Below, one piece after another: positions 44,501 to 48,570 of a stretch of DNA of 64,000 nucleotides. A model generated the notes under the pieces. It had not been told where the DNA came from. It did not search any database and saw only the letters and a program-made list of their open reading frames with translations. Source of the DNA: Siphonodentalium dalli (Eukaryota; Mollusca; Scaphopoda; Gadilida; Siphonodentaliidae); contig CP136064.1 in assembly GCA_032622095.1 (NCBI GenBank), positions 171,872,310-171,936,309 of the forward strand, given 5' to 3'. A program made the translations under genes and the position numbers. The number at the start of each line of letters is the position of its first letter. Positions within the stretch are counted from its first letter, which is position 1.

Positions 44501-47173
44501 ATTGTCTCGACCTCCATTGGGAATCTCATACGCATTTTGAGTATTTGGTCTAAATGTAAATTGCAGAGAATTATACAAGGACCCAGTTCAACCCCAGTGG
44601 AATGTTAGTGATTATGATGGAGTTGTTGTTTTTTTTAGCTTACCTCATCTTGTGCAGAGAGGTCAATTTTTTCCACTGAGCCGTCCTCCAAAGATGCACC
44701 CTTCCACTGAAGAATCAACATGAGACATTCTGCCCGGCGCCTCTTAACAGTATAAAATTGGGCATTCTTCTCCATGCATACGCAATGCAAAGCTGTTTCT
44801 TTAGCACCATTAGTTTTGTTTGGATTGCCACTATGTTGATAGAGAAATAGTCTAGAAGGAAGGAAAGTCAAACATTAACCCTTTCATGATGGGAGCTGCA
44901 CTGGTGCAGCATTAAATATCGCGTGCCAGTGCATTCTCTTAAATATGCGAGTCTCCCATGGAGAACCTCGTATATTTAAGAGAATGCACTGGCTTAGAAG
45001 GTCAAGGTAAATATTGTTAAGCCAACGTATTCTCTTTTATATGTGAGACTCCCCATTGGAGACTCGCATATATAAGAAAATGCATTGGTGCAGGATTTTC
45101 GCAAAATTTCAGGAAGCTCCTGTCATGGAAGAGTTAATAAAGATCTTTATTGGGCAGCATTTTAAAGATGGTGTGTCTTTTCAGGGTCTTTAAAACAATT
45201 ACAACAATATAAATTTTATAAAACCCAATTTCAAGACTACAAACATCTTTTTCAGTGGATAAAACTCAGATTTGGGCACATTAATTGTTTATAAAGGCTT
45301 AAAAAAAATTGGTTTATTCCTGATGTACCTGAGAAAAATATCTGAATTAAAATGACATTTTGCCTTGATGGAGAGTGCTAACTAAATAGAATACTCAAAT
45401 ACAGTGCTCAAAATGTTTCTGTGAGATCACCAGAAGTTTCAGTTTTTAAAAAAAGCTCGCAAGATTGTCCCATAAGGTTGTATGTATTGTACTAAAAAAA
45501 CAATTAAATAAAATCACTAATAATTTGTAGAAGCATTTCCAGGTAGATGTTTTTGATTCATTTTTATTATTTTATACTCCAGAAACTATATAAACTTCCT
45601 AGGAAGAGATATGTACACTATCTTTAATGCTCGATGTTTCACATTGGGCCAATAAGATAAAAATATAATTTAGAGTAGTTTCTACTAGCGATAGCTGACA
45701 AATGACTACTCTCTTCCACTTTCTGCTCTGAATGTTGGACACACAAGAAAATTTATTATTATTATTTTGTTATGTAAATAGTGGAATTACCAATACAAGT
45801 CCAATAAGATACTAAGTTTAATAAAAACTTTACGTTAAACATAGGAAAAGGTCAAAGCATTGAAAAATATTCTGAAATCATATTCAGACTAAAATATTTG
45901 TACTTTGAGCTTAGCAATATTTGCTGACAAATAACTGCAACAGATCTGTTTACATAATGGTTTCAACAAGCGAAATTTCAGTATTGGGAGAACTATCAAT
46001 AATAGATATAAGAACATAATTTATCTATTTCTCCATGTCTGCTAACACTGATGTTTTTACAGACTTCCTCCCCATTAAAATATACTAGCCAGATTACTAC
46101 AGTAATGCCCTGAATAATCGACTCCTTAACCATAGCAGAATTATGGGTAATTTTACAGGATTTATTCGGAAATATGGCTTGTTGCCATTCATCGGAAAGC
46201 TCTTTGTGAGAGCTTTCCAATGAATTGCAACAAGCCATATTTCCGACTAAATCCTGAAAAATTACGCATAAATCTTGTGGCCAAGGAGTCGATTATTTAG
46301 GTCATTACTGTAGTTTCCAGGGTATAAAATAGTAAGCGGTTAATAATCTCGAAGACGAATTTAATATGACCGATGCAGTATCGCTTTGCTGACTATATTC
46401 CTTCAGTACTAATTGGGTAGTTATTAACTGTTATTTGTAGATACAAACATGATATAAAATAAATGCAGCATTATTGACTATTACATTAAGTAATGTTGAC
46501 AAAATTATGTTGTTGTTCTCCTGAGCTGTTGCTGGTGTGTTCTATGATGATGTAGATGATGGTAATGATTTTAAAAGCTTATGATGACGATGATATGAAG
46601 ATGTTGATGACAACAATCATGATAGCGAGAACGACACTGATTATGATGTCAGCAATGATGATGGTGACGATGAGGTCAAAAATGACGAAGACGATGATGA
46701 TGATGAAGGAAATAATATAACGACAAAGATGACAGCGATTATGTGATGTTGTAGCGTAGAAGACTTTGATGATGATGACTTGATGATGATGTTGACAATG
46801 ATGATGATGACAATTACAATGCTGATGACAATGAAGATGACAAATTGATGCCAATTGGGAAGTCGCTGTACATATTCTGTACATACTGGTAGATGTTTGT
46901 TATTCCTTCTATCATTCTCTTGTACATACTCTACTATTTTCTCAACAATCTGTCATGTTCTCATGGATCAAAGAATAAAACTAACCTCAGCAATGTTTTC
47001 ATTCCATGCTTGGCTGCATAATGTAGAGCAGTCTCGTGTCTGTGAGAATCCCCATATGAGTTATTTGGATCCAATGCCTTCCTCAGATCATTATTCTGCT
47101 CATATATCTTCAAAGCAGCCAACTCATCACCACTCTGCAGGCTTTTGCGAAATTTGGAAGATGTGCTACCCAT
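4121..47173 (-). CDS. ANKIB1: ANKIB1-like RBR E3 ubiquitin ligase (14 exons, C-terminus beyond the left edge)
   Basis: Fourteen minus-strand exons, all with GT donors and AG acceptors and compatible phases, join into 1776 nt (592 codons) with no stop. The order is: N-terminal MGSTSS with Gly2 as a possible myristoylation site; ankyrin repeats (about residues 45-185); an acidic linker; a UBA-like helical region (about 212-270); RING1 (C310-C360); IBR (about C399-C457); RING2 (C498-C527) with the GC511NHM catalytic Cys; and the start of an Ariadne-like helical domain. Known of the family: RBR ligases take ubiquitin from an E2 onto the RING2 Cys and then pass it to substrate. The match to vertebrate ANKIB1 is by recalled motifs and domain order, not by a search. 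The vertebrate protein is roughly 1,090 residues, so about 500 C-terminal residues should lie past position 1. The introns are packed with transposons. An undetected small exon between exons 7 and 8 cannot be excluded. Confidence 0.93.
4208..4791. other. Intron sequence, no gene seen
   Basis: Intron between exons 14 and 13; nothing recognisable. Confidence 0.4.
4792..5584. repeat. Tandem-unit element ending in a GGACGG tract and hairpin
   Basis: Four units of about 165 bp (with AAACAAAGATG.ATAACTCTAG and CATACCAAATTTCATTGAGA) are followed by a CGGACGGA-type tract. A terminal hairpin follows at 5551-5582, with TATACCCCCC paired to GGGGGTATA across a T/A-rich loop. The same end structure closes the element at 39290-39811. 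Confidence 0.7.
5680..5850. repeat. Fragment of the TAGCTCAACTT element family
   Basis: Carries the left end (GACACTGTAGCTCAACTTGG) and one GCTGGCGGCCATGTTTT unit fragment. The rest of the element is missing. Confidence 0.6.
5856..5972. repeat. Imperfect foldback repeat
   Basis: Two arms of roughly 48 bp (starting GATTTGGGATGTTTTATC) are imperfect inverse complements with a short loop. A MITE remnant is likely. Confidence 0.5.
6293..7375. mobile_element. TTAA-flanked piggyBac-type element, interrupted by a nested MITE
   Basis: Ends are TTAACCCTTTCAGGGCC on the left and the inverse of TTAACCCTTTCAGTGCC on the right. TTAA plus CCCTTT matches the usual piggyBac terminus. The left part has the inverted GCATTCTCTTA..ATAAGAGAATGC arms seen in the other family copies. 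It is non-autonomous, with no transposase. Most of its length is the MITE at 6636-7235. Confidence 0.65.
6636..7235. mobile_element. Nested MITE with perfect inverted ends
   Basis: TTAAAGGGGTACTGTA at the left is the exact inverse of TACAGTACCCCTTTAA at the right, about 600 bp apart, inside the piggyBac-type element. No coding capacity. Confidence 0.75.
7541..7790. repeat. Dispersed repeat, second copy at 45767-46037
   Basis: Shares blocks such as GGTCAAAGCATTGAAAAATA and TTTATCTATTTCTCCATGT with 45767-46037 in the same order. It ends about 80 bp from exon 13. Confidence 0.6.
7867..8001 (-). CDS. ANKIB1: ANKIB1 exon 13 (RING2 end, start of helical domain)
   Basis: [20 protein letters not shown], then [12 protein letters not shown] and a polar helix (residues 519-563). 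C519, C524 and C527 complete RING2. Acceptor TTTCAG, donor GTAATT, phase 0. The intron to exon 12 is 9.1 kb and contains the complete Harbinger element. Confidence 0.95.
8335..9390. mobile_element. Foldback-type element with inverted ends
   Basis: TAGGCCAAACTTTTTTATTT near 8341 is matched in inverse by the end near 9385. Internal blocks around GGGTCGG and AAATAAAAATAAAAAT are also inverted. A perfect 20 bp arm hairpin (GGAAATGTTCAGATAATAAG, 8771-8790 with 8807-8826) sits inside. No ORF of note. Confidence 0.5.
9400..9566. mobile_element. piggyBac-type palindromic MITE
   Basis: Begins TTAACCCTTTCATGGCGGG and ends with a diverged inverse (..CATGGAAGGGCTAA). The centre pairs GCATTCT..TATATATGAGAGTC with its inverse. 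Confidence 0.65.
9567..11918. other. Intron sequence, no gene seen
   Basis: Part of the 9.1 kb intron between exons 13 and 12. A possible small hAT-like piece lies at about 9987-10182, between CAGGGGTCGTTAC and GGACCCTG. A short cluster of AATAAAGCTA/AATAAACGTAACG repeats lies at 10855-10925. Otherwise nothing. Confidence 0.4.
11922..12061 (+). repeat. Harbinger left terminal inverted repeat
   Basis: Pairs with 16332-16471. It contains GTGTGACAATTAATTATGGT and CATGTCGCCC, both shared with the right repeat. It is the likely binding region for the element's own proteins. Confidence 0.9.
12277..13935 (+). CDS. Harbinger transposase (HARBI1-like), two exons
   Basis: Exon 1 is 12277..12533 (or from the ATG at 12310) and exon 2 is 12915..13935. 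A GTAAAT donor and TTCTTCAG acceptor join ACG AG|G CTG in phase, giving about 425 residues (414 from the later ATG), a usual size for the family. Exon 1 encodes a basic stretch and [19 protein letters not shown]. Exon 2 gives [20 protein letters not shown], the helix-turn-helix region around [16 protein letters not shown], then the nuclease. Candidate catalytic residues are Asp in CLGAIDGKH (13246-13248), Asp in VGDDAF (13510-13515) and Glu in RRTVECAFG (13621-13623), so the DDE set is present. The first ATG choice is uncertain. Role: cuts and moves the element, normally together with the MADF/Myb-like partner. Confidence 0.92.
14167..14320. repeat. Long hairpin between the two convergent Harbinger genes
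   Basis: Arms of about 55 bp begin AAGGAATGACTTGC and include GGTCATTGG.TTTGACCGGC. They are imperfect inverse complements around a loop of about 45 bp. The hairpin lies in the 1.16 kb between the converging 3' ends. It may be a nested MITE or act as a shared 3'-end structure. Confidence 0.75.
14448..14509. repeat. 62-base poly-C tract
   Basis: An uninterrupted run of 62 C inside the Harbinger element. It creates a proline-run ORF that is not a gene. The length may be unreliable in assembly. Confidence 0.95.
15098..16054 (-). CDS. Harbinger-encoded MADF-domain protein
   Basis: A single-exon ORF of 318 residues starting [20 protein letters not shown]. Residues about 8-110 form a MADF (Myb/SANT-like) DNA-binding domain: [20 protein letters not shown].., [18 protein letters not shown].., [16 protein letters not shown] Ser/Thr-rich linker follows, then RRRKR-like basic residues and a BESS-like short helix ([16 protein letters not shown]), and a Gln/Asn/Ser-rich tail. 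In Harbinger elements this partner binds subterminal DNA and brings the transposase into the nucleus. It converges on the transposase gene, and its start lies about 280 bp from the right inverted repeat. No frameshift is visible. Confidence 0.88.
   Translation of the reverse strand: MWTDAAVSELLEAMQIRESIWNKQSDLYKDLNKKKADYNELLEILSTIIPGLSEKSLKSKIQSLRTMYREEVRKVNKSKKSGVAAKDIYVPKWKFFEECSFLEESLWTGPGTYSNIPQTRANTVVSDHSDVTQASISDSISGDADVPATSSNDTNDNSSVQSTLPSTSNVRRKRGATSWVDTAAQAFATIADNVTQKEDECDVFGRDIAMAMRRCPDAEKRRRLKFLLQTTVYNFEESSSYLQNFQGNQSFPSTFISGPTVPAYPNVGSSMNGQSNQGSNVMFTSNYNSLNGMQNGNVYPTGQSCVTTDVQPPSTPDC
16332..16471 (-). repeat. Harbinger right terminal inverted repeat
   Basis: Inverse complement of 11922-12061 with scattered mismatches concentrated in the middle. 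Confidence 0.9.
16712..16798. mobile_element. Single arm of a TACAGTAATGCCC foldback MITE
   Basis: Matches the right half of the complete MITE at 24836-25030 (GGCAACAAGCCATAT.. through GGGCATTACTGTA). Only one arm is present. Its partner orientation occurs at 17459-17515, on the other side of exon 12. Confidence 0.75.
17087..17217 (-). CDS. ANKIB1: ANKIB1 exon 12 (RING2 with catalytic Cys)
   Basis: Residues 475-518: an acidic stretch, [20 protein letters not shown], then [14 protein letters not shown]. In RBR ligases the Cys of the GCxHM motif forms the ubiquitin thioester. Here it is C511 (codon at 17108..17110) and it is intact, so the protein should be a working ligase. The 131 nt exon is not a multiple of three, so skipping it would shift the frame. 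It lies between two inverted MITE arms. Confidence 0.95.
17459..17515. mobile_element. Opposite single arm of the same MITE family
   Basis: TACAGTAATGCCCTAAATAA continuing through AATTATGGGTAATTT, the inverse complement of 16744-16798 with few mismatches. It lies 240 bp upstream (transcript sense) of exon 12. Confidence 0.75.
18071..18159 (-). CDS. ANKIB1: ANKIB1 exon 11 (IBR end)
   Basis: [29 protein letters not shown]; the leading base completes the Trp codon of exon 10. C447, C455 and C457 complete the IBR. Acceptor TTGTAG, donor GTAAGT, phase 1. A MITE with inverted ends starts about 70 bp upstream in the intron. Confidence 0.95.
18232..18605. mobile_element. MITE with GGGAGAAGT repeats
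   Basis: Inverted ends GATCAGGGACCAGCCTAG and CTAGGCAGTTCCCTGTTCGA (imperfect). Inside, GGGAGAAGT/ACTTCTCCC blocks occur in both orientations at 18266-18310 and 18500-18560. Confidence 0.55.
18606..19747. other. Intron sequence, no gene seen
   Basis: Intron between exons 11 and 10; AT-rich with no recognised repeat or RNA gene. Confidence 0.4.
19748..19920 (-). CDS. ANKIB1: ANKIB1 exon 10 (IBR, first part)
   Basis: Starts [20 protein letters not shown] (C399, C404) and ends [11 protein letters not shown] (C437, C444), with a variable insert between. These are ligands of the in-between-RING zinc domain. Acceptor TTGTAG, donor GTGAGT, phase 2. Confidence 0.95.
20154..20470. repeat. Diverged copies of the 190 bp unit family
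   Basis: Two units with ACATGTTG.ACATCAGCAATAT, GGAGTTGATTACACAATGAA and CTCTACATT match, with divergence, the units at 26.3-27.0 and 48.7-49.4 kb. The ATTCACT/TGACGG end is not preserved. Confidence 0.55.
20722..21080. repeat. Inverted repeat pair, about 40 bp arms
   Basis: TAAGTGAACGTTCAGATGAC.. at 20722-20763 is inverted at about 21040-21080, each including CGTAAGTGG. A MITE is likely. Confidence 0.5.
21259..21507. mobile_element. piggyBac-type palindromic MITE
   Basis: TTAATCCTTTCATGACCGG at the left, ..CATGGAAGGGTTAA at the right, and two internal GCATTCTCTTATATAT hairpins. Confidence 0.7.
21508..22077. other. Intron sequence, no gene seen
   Basis: Intron between exons 10 and 9; no recognised feature. 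Confidence 0.4.
22078..22222 (-). CDS. ANKIB1: ANKIB1 exon 9 (RING1 end, RING1-IBR linker)
   Basis: Reads [20 protein letters not shown] and C, giving the last RING1 ligands C355 and C360. It continues with [20 protein letters not shown] and LQFDIK, the helical linker to the IBR. Residues 339-387. Acceptor TTCTAG, donor GTAATT. Confidence 0.95.
22941..23240. repeat. Diverged 190 bp unit family
   Basis: Two weak units with CAGCAACAATGTCCTGAAGTTT and GGAGTTGATTTCACAGTTCA, followed by a GACGGATGTCC tract, resemble the 26.3 kb family. Confidence 0.45.
23307..23757. repeat. TAGCTCAACTT family element, diverged
   Basis: Left end TAAGCTCAACTTGGAGAGGG, two to three diverged CTCCCATCTAGAGGT units, an ACAGACAGATGCACGCA tract, then GATAGCAATAGCTCAAC at the right. 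Confidence 0.6.
23758..24835. other. Intron sequence, no gene seen
   Basis: Intron between exons 9 and 8; nothing recognised. Confidence 0.4.
24836..25030. mobile_element. Complete foldback MITE (TACAGTAATGCCC family)
   Basis: A near-perfect palindrome of about 195 bp with arms running from TACAGTAATGCCCTAAATAA to GAAAGCTCTCA at the centre. It lies 150 bp from the donor side of exon 8. Another full copy is at 46098-46312; single arms are at 16712 and 17459. Confidence 0.85.
25177..25265 (-). CDS. ANKIB1: ANKIB1 exon 8 (RING1)
   Basis: Encodes [20 protein letters not shown] and HQFCKDCWQ (residues 310-338). The zinc ligands C310, C313, C328, H330, C333 and C336 are all visible. RING1 of an RBR ligase binds the E2. 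Acceptor TTTTAG, donor GTAAGT, phase 2. The intron before it is about 10.8 kb and holds the LINE/hAT nest. Confidence 0.95.
25599..25698. repeat. Foldback repeat
   Basis: CGAGTGTATACCAAAAATTA..GTGAATGAGACAAAT pairs with ATTTGTCTCGTTCAC..TAATTTTCGGCATCG across a short loop. Confidence 0.6.
25977..26127. mobile_element. Foldback MITE with about 48 bp arms
   Basis: GTAATCACTTGATTGAACTG at the left is the inverse of CAGTTCAATCAAGTGATTA at the right, and pairing continues through AATAATTCAT. Confidence 0.7.
26246..27146. repeat. Element with four 190 bp tandem units and GTCCCCCGAC ends
   Basis: Left GTCCCCCGAC (26269) is inverse to GTCGGGGGAC (27134). Four units of about 191 bp (AGATGTTGCAAATCACCAAC, GGAGTTGATTACACCATGAA) are followed by an ACGGACGG tract. 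The twin element is at 48571-49471. Minus-strand repeat ORFs here come from the array and are not genes. Confidence 0.85.
27147..27928. other. Intron sequence, no gene seen
   Basis: No recognised feature. Confidence 0.4.
27929..28087. mobile_element. piggyBac-type palindromic MITE
   Basis: Begins AACCCTTCCATGACTGGAGC and ends GTCATGACAGGGTTAA, an inverted copy of the family at 9400 and 21259. Confidence 0.65.
28440..29214. mobile_element. Element with about 75 bp inverted ends and an internal duplication
   Basis: CCTATTCGTACATTTGATGT.. at 28444 is inverted at 29139-29214 (..ACATCAAAATGTACGAATAGG), both through GCGACCCTCGCATCGCATG. Inside, an 80 bp block (ATAATAGACCATTCCATTGT..) occurs directly repeated at 28569 and 28873. 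Confidence 0.7.
29202..29566. repeat. Tandem duplication, copy 1 (uninterrupted)
   Basis: 365 bp from TGTACGAATAGGAATGAGTC to ..CTCTACTACACTTTA. It reads straight through the point where copy 2 is interrupted by the LINE, so it preserves the empty site (around 29425). Confidence 0.85.
29875..31084. mobile_element. Non-autonomous hAT-type element with 8 bp target duplication
   Basis: Ends TAGGGCTGGGCGATAT and the inverse of TAGTGCTGGGCGGTAT are typical hAT-style termini. Both sides carry CCACCGAG (29867-29874, 31085-31092), a perfect 8 bp duplication. The short ORFs inside show no hAT transposase motif. Confidence 0.9.
31085..33613 (+). pseudogene. LINE ORF2 fragment: endonuclease C-part and reverse transcriptase
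   Basis: The first 20 or so residues of the open frame from 31025 belong to the hAT end; LINE sequence resumes at 31085 with [15 protein letters not shown]. The 5' part (29791-29874, ..[10 protein letters not shown]) is in frame with it once the hAT is removed. Endonuclease signatures are [21 protein letters not shown] and SDHF. RT signatures are [61 protein letters not shown] and HMYADNTL. The last motif has Asn (codon 32750-32752) where active enzymes have Asp. The frame is otherwise open for 862 codons to a family-like C-terminus. It cannot be active, because of truncation, insertion and the altered motif. Confidence 0.9.
34035..34896. mobile_element. Inverted, truncated copy of the same hAT-type element
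   Basis: From TAGTGCTGGGCGGTAT at 34035 it is the inverse complement of about 30190-31084 with few differences. It stops near 34896, where the first copy continues, so one end is missing. The bases before it (AAGTAAAG) differ from the first copy's target duplication, so the two inserted separately. Confidence 0.87.
34897..35200. repeat. Tandem pair, about 150 bp unit
   Basis: Two units share GCCCCTCTCCCCTTCC-like, AAACCACAC.., CATATGATGGGGATGATTAT and TTTGGTGGCAATCGGC blocks. Confidence 0.65.
35208..35395. repeat. Degenerate tandem repeat
   Basis: Three to four units of about 45-60 bp contain GCAGA.CATGTGATACACGTA, ACGCTCGCTATTCTGT and variants. Confidence 0.6.
35445..36087. other. Intron sequence, no gene seen
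   Basis: Left end of the intron following exon 7; nothing recognised. Confidence 0.4.
36088..36263 (-). CDS. ANKIB1: ANKIB1 exon 7 (UBA-like region end, linker)
   Basis: The first two bases complete a Glu codon with exon 6, then [21 protein letters not shown] Pro/Asn-rich linker ([16 protein letters not shown]) follows, ending at SEDII with a GTAAGT donor. Residues 251-309. LLESWM.. and the CC pair match the family; the linker is expected to diverge. Confidence 0.9.
36264..36907. other. Intron between exons 7 and 6
   Basis: Contains one hairpin, TTTTGTTGCGTTC (36599) with its perfect inverse GAACGCAACAAAA (36661), and nothing else recognised. Confidence 0.45.
36908..37025 (-). CDS. ANKIB1: ANKIB1 exon 6 (UBA-like region, first part)
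   Basis: Encodes [20 protein letters not shown] and then [19 protein letters not shown] (residues 212-250 plus one base). This helical stretch precedes RING1 in Ariadne-type proteins and is highly conserved in ANKIB1. Acceptor CACCAG at 37026, donor GTCAGT at 36907, phase 1. Confidence 0.92.
37127..38046. repeat. TAGCTCAACTT family element with tandem units
   Basis: Perfect 11 bp ends TAGCTCAACTT / AAGTTGAGCTA. Inside are diverged tandem units with GCTCCCATCTAGA and AAGATGGCTGC, then an ACCCACGACAGACGCCAA tract. Confidence 0.75.
38047..39289. other. Intron sequence, no gene seen
   Basis: Intron between exons 6 and 5; no feature recognised. Confidence 0.4.
39290..39811. repeat. Tandem-unit element with GGACGG tract and terminal hairpin
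   Basis: Three units of about 160 bp (AAATCGGTTCATATTTGTTA, AAGTC.GACAGAATTTTC) are followed by (GGAC)n at 39703-39755. A hairpin follows at 39778-39811 with arms TATACCCCC/GGGGGTATA around TTCTTCGAAA. Confidence 0.75.
40068..40121 (-). CDS. ANKIB1: ANKIB1 exon 5 (acidic linker)
   Basis: A 54 nt exon reading [18 protein letters not shown] (residues 194-211), an acidic linker like the one after the ankyrin block in the family. Acceptor CCACAG, donor GTAAAA, phase 0 on both sides. A 22 bp minisatellite begins about 120 bp upstream in the adjoining intron. Because the exon is short and low in complexity, it is the least certain of the set. Confidence 0.8.
40240..40790. repeat. 22 bp minisatellite
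   Basis: About 25 copies of GAACTGAATGGGAGAATCC plus 3 variable bases (AAT, AAC). The centre is nearly uniform and the left part degenerate. Since 22 is not a multiple of 3 and the unit lacks minus-strand stops, all three minus frames stay open for over 100 codons. It lies in the intron between exons 5 and 4. Confidence 0.95.
40791..41398. other. Intron sequence, no gene seen
   Basis: A short (TA)n run lies at 41370-41384; otherwise nothing recognised. Confidence 0.4.
41399..41524 (-). CDS. ANKIB1: ANKIB1 exon 4 (last ankyrin repeat)
   Basis: Encodes residues 152-193: [20 protein letters not shown], then [20 protein letters not shown]. This ends the ankyrin block. Acceptor TTCAG at 41525, donor GTGAGT at 41398, phase 0 at both ends. 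Confidence 0.92.
41690..42810. mobile_element. Foldback element with about 85 bp inverted ends
   Basis: Left arm ATTATTAGCCATCCCTTAAC.. through AAAGTCATATTGGACT is inverted at 42715-42810. GTCATATTGGACT occurs repeatedly in both orientations, and a second inner inverted pair (CTTGTAC.., ACACATACTGTACACAACAT) lies at about 41990-42020 and 42490-42625. Non-coding. Confidence 0.8.
43011..43395. mobile_element. hAT-like non-autonomous element
   Basis: Starts CAGGGGTGCCGGAAG and ends ..CAGAAACCCTG. It has G- and C-rich subterminal blocks and repeated TGCCCTTTT. No clear target duplication. Confidence 0.5.
43415..43871. mobile_element. hAT-like non-autonomous element with 8 bp target duplication
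   Basis: CAGCCCTGGGAATTA at the left and TAATTCACAGGGT at the right, flanked by TGTATTAC on both sides (43407-43414, 43872-43879). TGCCTAGGCAA blocks are inverted near each end. Similar terminal words (CAGCCCTGGGAATTAGCG) occur inside the hAT at 30412. Confidence 0.7.
44037..44093 (-). CDS. ANKIB1: ANKIB1 exon 3 (ankyrin region)
   Basis: A 57 nt exon encoding [19 protein letters not shown] (residues 133-151), a typical ankyrin repeat start. Acceptor TTTAG, donor GTATGT, phase 0 at both ends. It is too short to stand out as an ORF and was found by family similarity. Confidence 0.92.
44094..44643. other. Intron between exons 3 and 2, no gene seen
   Basis: No repeat or RNA gene recognised. Confidence 0.4.
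44644..44851 (-). CDS. ANKIB1: ANKIB1 exon 2 (ankyrin region)
   Basis: The TCTAG acceptor at 44852 completes an AGA codon with exon 1, then reads [20 protein letters not shown]. It continues with [15 protein letters not shown] and ends ..SAQDE at a GTAAGC donor, phase 0. It covers residues 63-132 and carries the second ankyrin repeat with its GNPN and ETALH signatures. Confidence 0.92.
44875..45137. mobile_element. piggyBac-type palindromic MITE
   Basis: TTAACCCTTTCATGATGGG at the left, ..GTCATGGAAGAGTTAA at the right, and two inner GCATTCTCTTA hairpins, as in the 21259 copy. Confidence 0.72.
45138..45766. other. Intron sequence, no gene seen
   Basis: Nothing recognised. Confidence 0.4.
45767..46037. 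repeat. Dispersed repeat, copy of 7541-7790
   Basis: Same blocks in the same order as at 7541. The unit ends at CTATTTCTCCATGT in both. Confidence 0.6.
46098..46312. mobile_element. Complete foldback MITE (TACAGTAATGCCC family)
   Basis: Palindrome of about 215 bp ending in TACAGTAATGCCCTGAATAA and its inverse, closely like 24836-25030. Confidence 0.85.
46549..46835. repeat. GAT/ATG-type triplet-rich tract
   Basis: Long runs of GATGATGAT interrupted by GAC, AAT and similar triplets. The His/Ile/Val-rich minus-strand frame over it is a by-product. Confidence 0.85.
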
Positions 47174-47210
47174 TGCTGATTATAATTGTACACCCATAAT
47201 CAGGTGATAC
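46986..47210 (-). CDS. ANKIB1: ANKIB1 exon 1 (start codon, end of 5' UTR)
   Basis: The coding part is 46986..47173. ATG at 47173 opens [12 protein letters not shown], which closely matches the family's N-terminus and supports this start. The exon ends within the first ankyrin repeat ([16 protein letters not shown]) at a GTTAGT donor, phase 2. Upstream of the ATG, a TTTTCAG acceptor at 47211 implies that the 5' UTR starts in an exon further right, which I could not find, so the promoter is not identified. Confidence 0.9.
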
Positions 47211-47570
47211 CTGAAAATAATGAATTATTGCTACATATATTCTCAAAATAAGATTCTCTGTTCGACATGCATCAAAATCATAGCCTGTCCTTTGATTTTG
47301 AAAATTTCAGGTGCACAGTTAACCATGCCCCTAATTTTGGATAGTGGTGTACTATTAATCTTTGGTGCACCTTTGGAAAATAACCTTCTATATAAACTAA
47401 TTGTGTATAACAATTTCCAACAACTGTGGCTAAAACTTGACAAAAGGAAAATGAAGTGTGCTATGCGTTGATGTGATACCCTGTACCACAGTTGTTGGAA
47501 ATTGTTATCAACATCCTCTGACAAATACACATAAAACTAGGCCACACATCGCCCAAATAAGGTGGCTTTG
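47211..47570. other. Upstream intron of the 5' UTR, with a hairpin
   Basis: Perfect 22 bp arms (TAACAATTTCCAACAACTGT.. at 47408-47429, inverse at 47487-47508). No promoter or first exon identified. Confidence 0.6.
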
Positions 47571-48263
47571 TTTGACCGGTGGTCACCCTGATGATCCATA
47601 TGAAGTTTAGTGATGATCAGACGAGGGATGTCCGGTCTGTTGGTTGTGCCCTAGGATTTAGTCATGCAAAGAGTAAAATCCAAGAAGGTTTCTGGCAGGC
47701 ATGTTATCAAGACCGAATGACCCAAAAATACTCGTTCCCATCTACATGTCAATATTAACATCCAAGACATATTTCATGATGATCAGACAAACAGTCTGAC
47801 TGTAGCCCGTGCTTAAGGATTGAAATTTTGCTGAATGACCCAAAAATGACTTGTCTCAATCTACATGTCAATGTTAACAGCCAAGACAAATTTCATAATG
47901 ATCTGACAAAGGTACGACTTTGAGCCCATACCAAAGGATTTATTCATGCAAAGAGTAAAATCCAAGATGGCTACAGTAAGGCCATGTTTTATGGCCGAAT
48001 GATCCCAAAATGACTCGCTCCCATCTACATGTCAATATTAACATCCACGAAAGATTTCATGATGATCAGACTAACTCTCCAGCCTGTAACCCATGCTAAT
48101 GGATTGAATTTACGCAGCCGTGACAAATTTCATAATGATCCGATCAAAGGCATGACCTGTAGCCCATGCTAATGGAAATTGTTGACGGACATCTCCACAT
48201 ACACACGGTCGACGGATACCAAGCCATGGCAATAGCTCAAACTTTACAAGTAAAGTTGAGCTA
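47571..48263. repeat. TAGCTCAACTT family element, left-truncated
   Basis: Four or five ACTCGTTCCCATCTACATGT-type units, an ACACACGGTCGACGGAT tract, then GCAATAGCTCAAAC and AAAGTTGAGCTA at the right end. The left end is not recognisable. Confidence 0.7.
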
Positions 48264-48570
48264 AAAACCGAAACCGAAATATAGAACCGTGCTGCTAAAA
48301 AAAACCACAGAAAAACAGTTTCATTGTGGTAACCTCTAGGCCGAAAATTATACTCATCGTTACCATAAAATGTCTGCTGAAAAAAAAGTACACGGTACCA
48401 ATATTTCGAATGGGGGAGGTTAACATAAAGTACTGCAAAGTACTTCAGTTACAGTCATCGAGATGTGGCCCAGAAAACACGTTGTCAAATGGACAAATTT
48501 CGGATGAAGATGGATGACACTAAAATCAAGTGGTTATTATTACCACTTGATTTTAGAGTTAGGCCAAAAA

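Noticed and set aside
46579-46884. His/Ile/Val-rich 101-residue ORF
   Set aside because: Reading of the GAT-type triplet tract.
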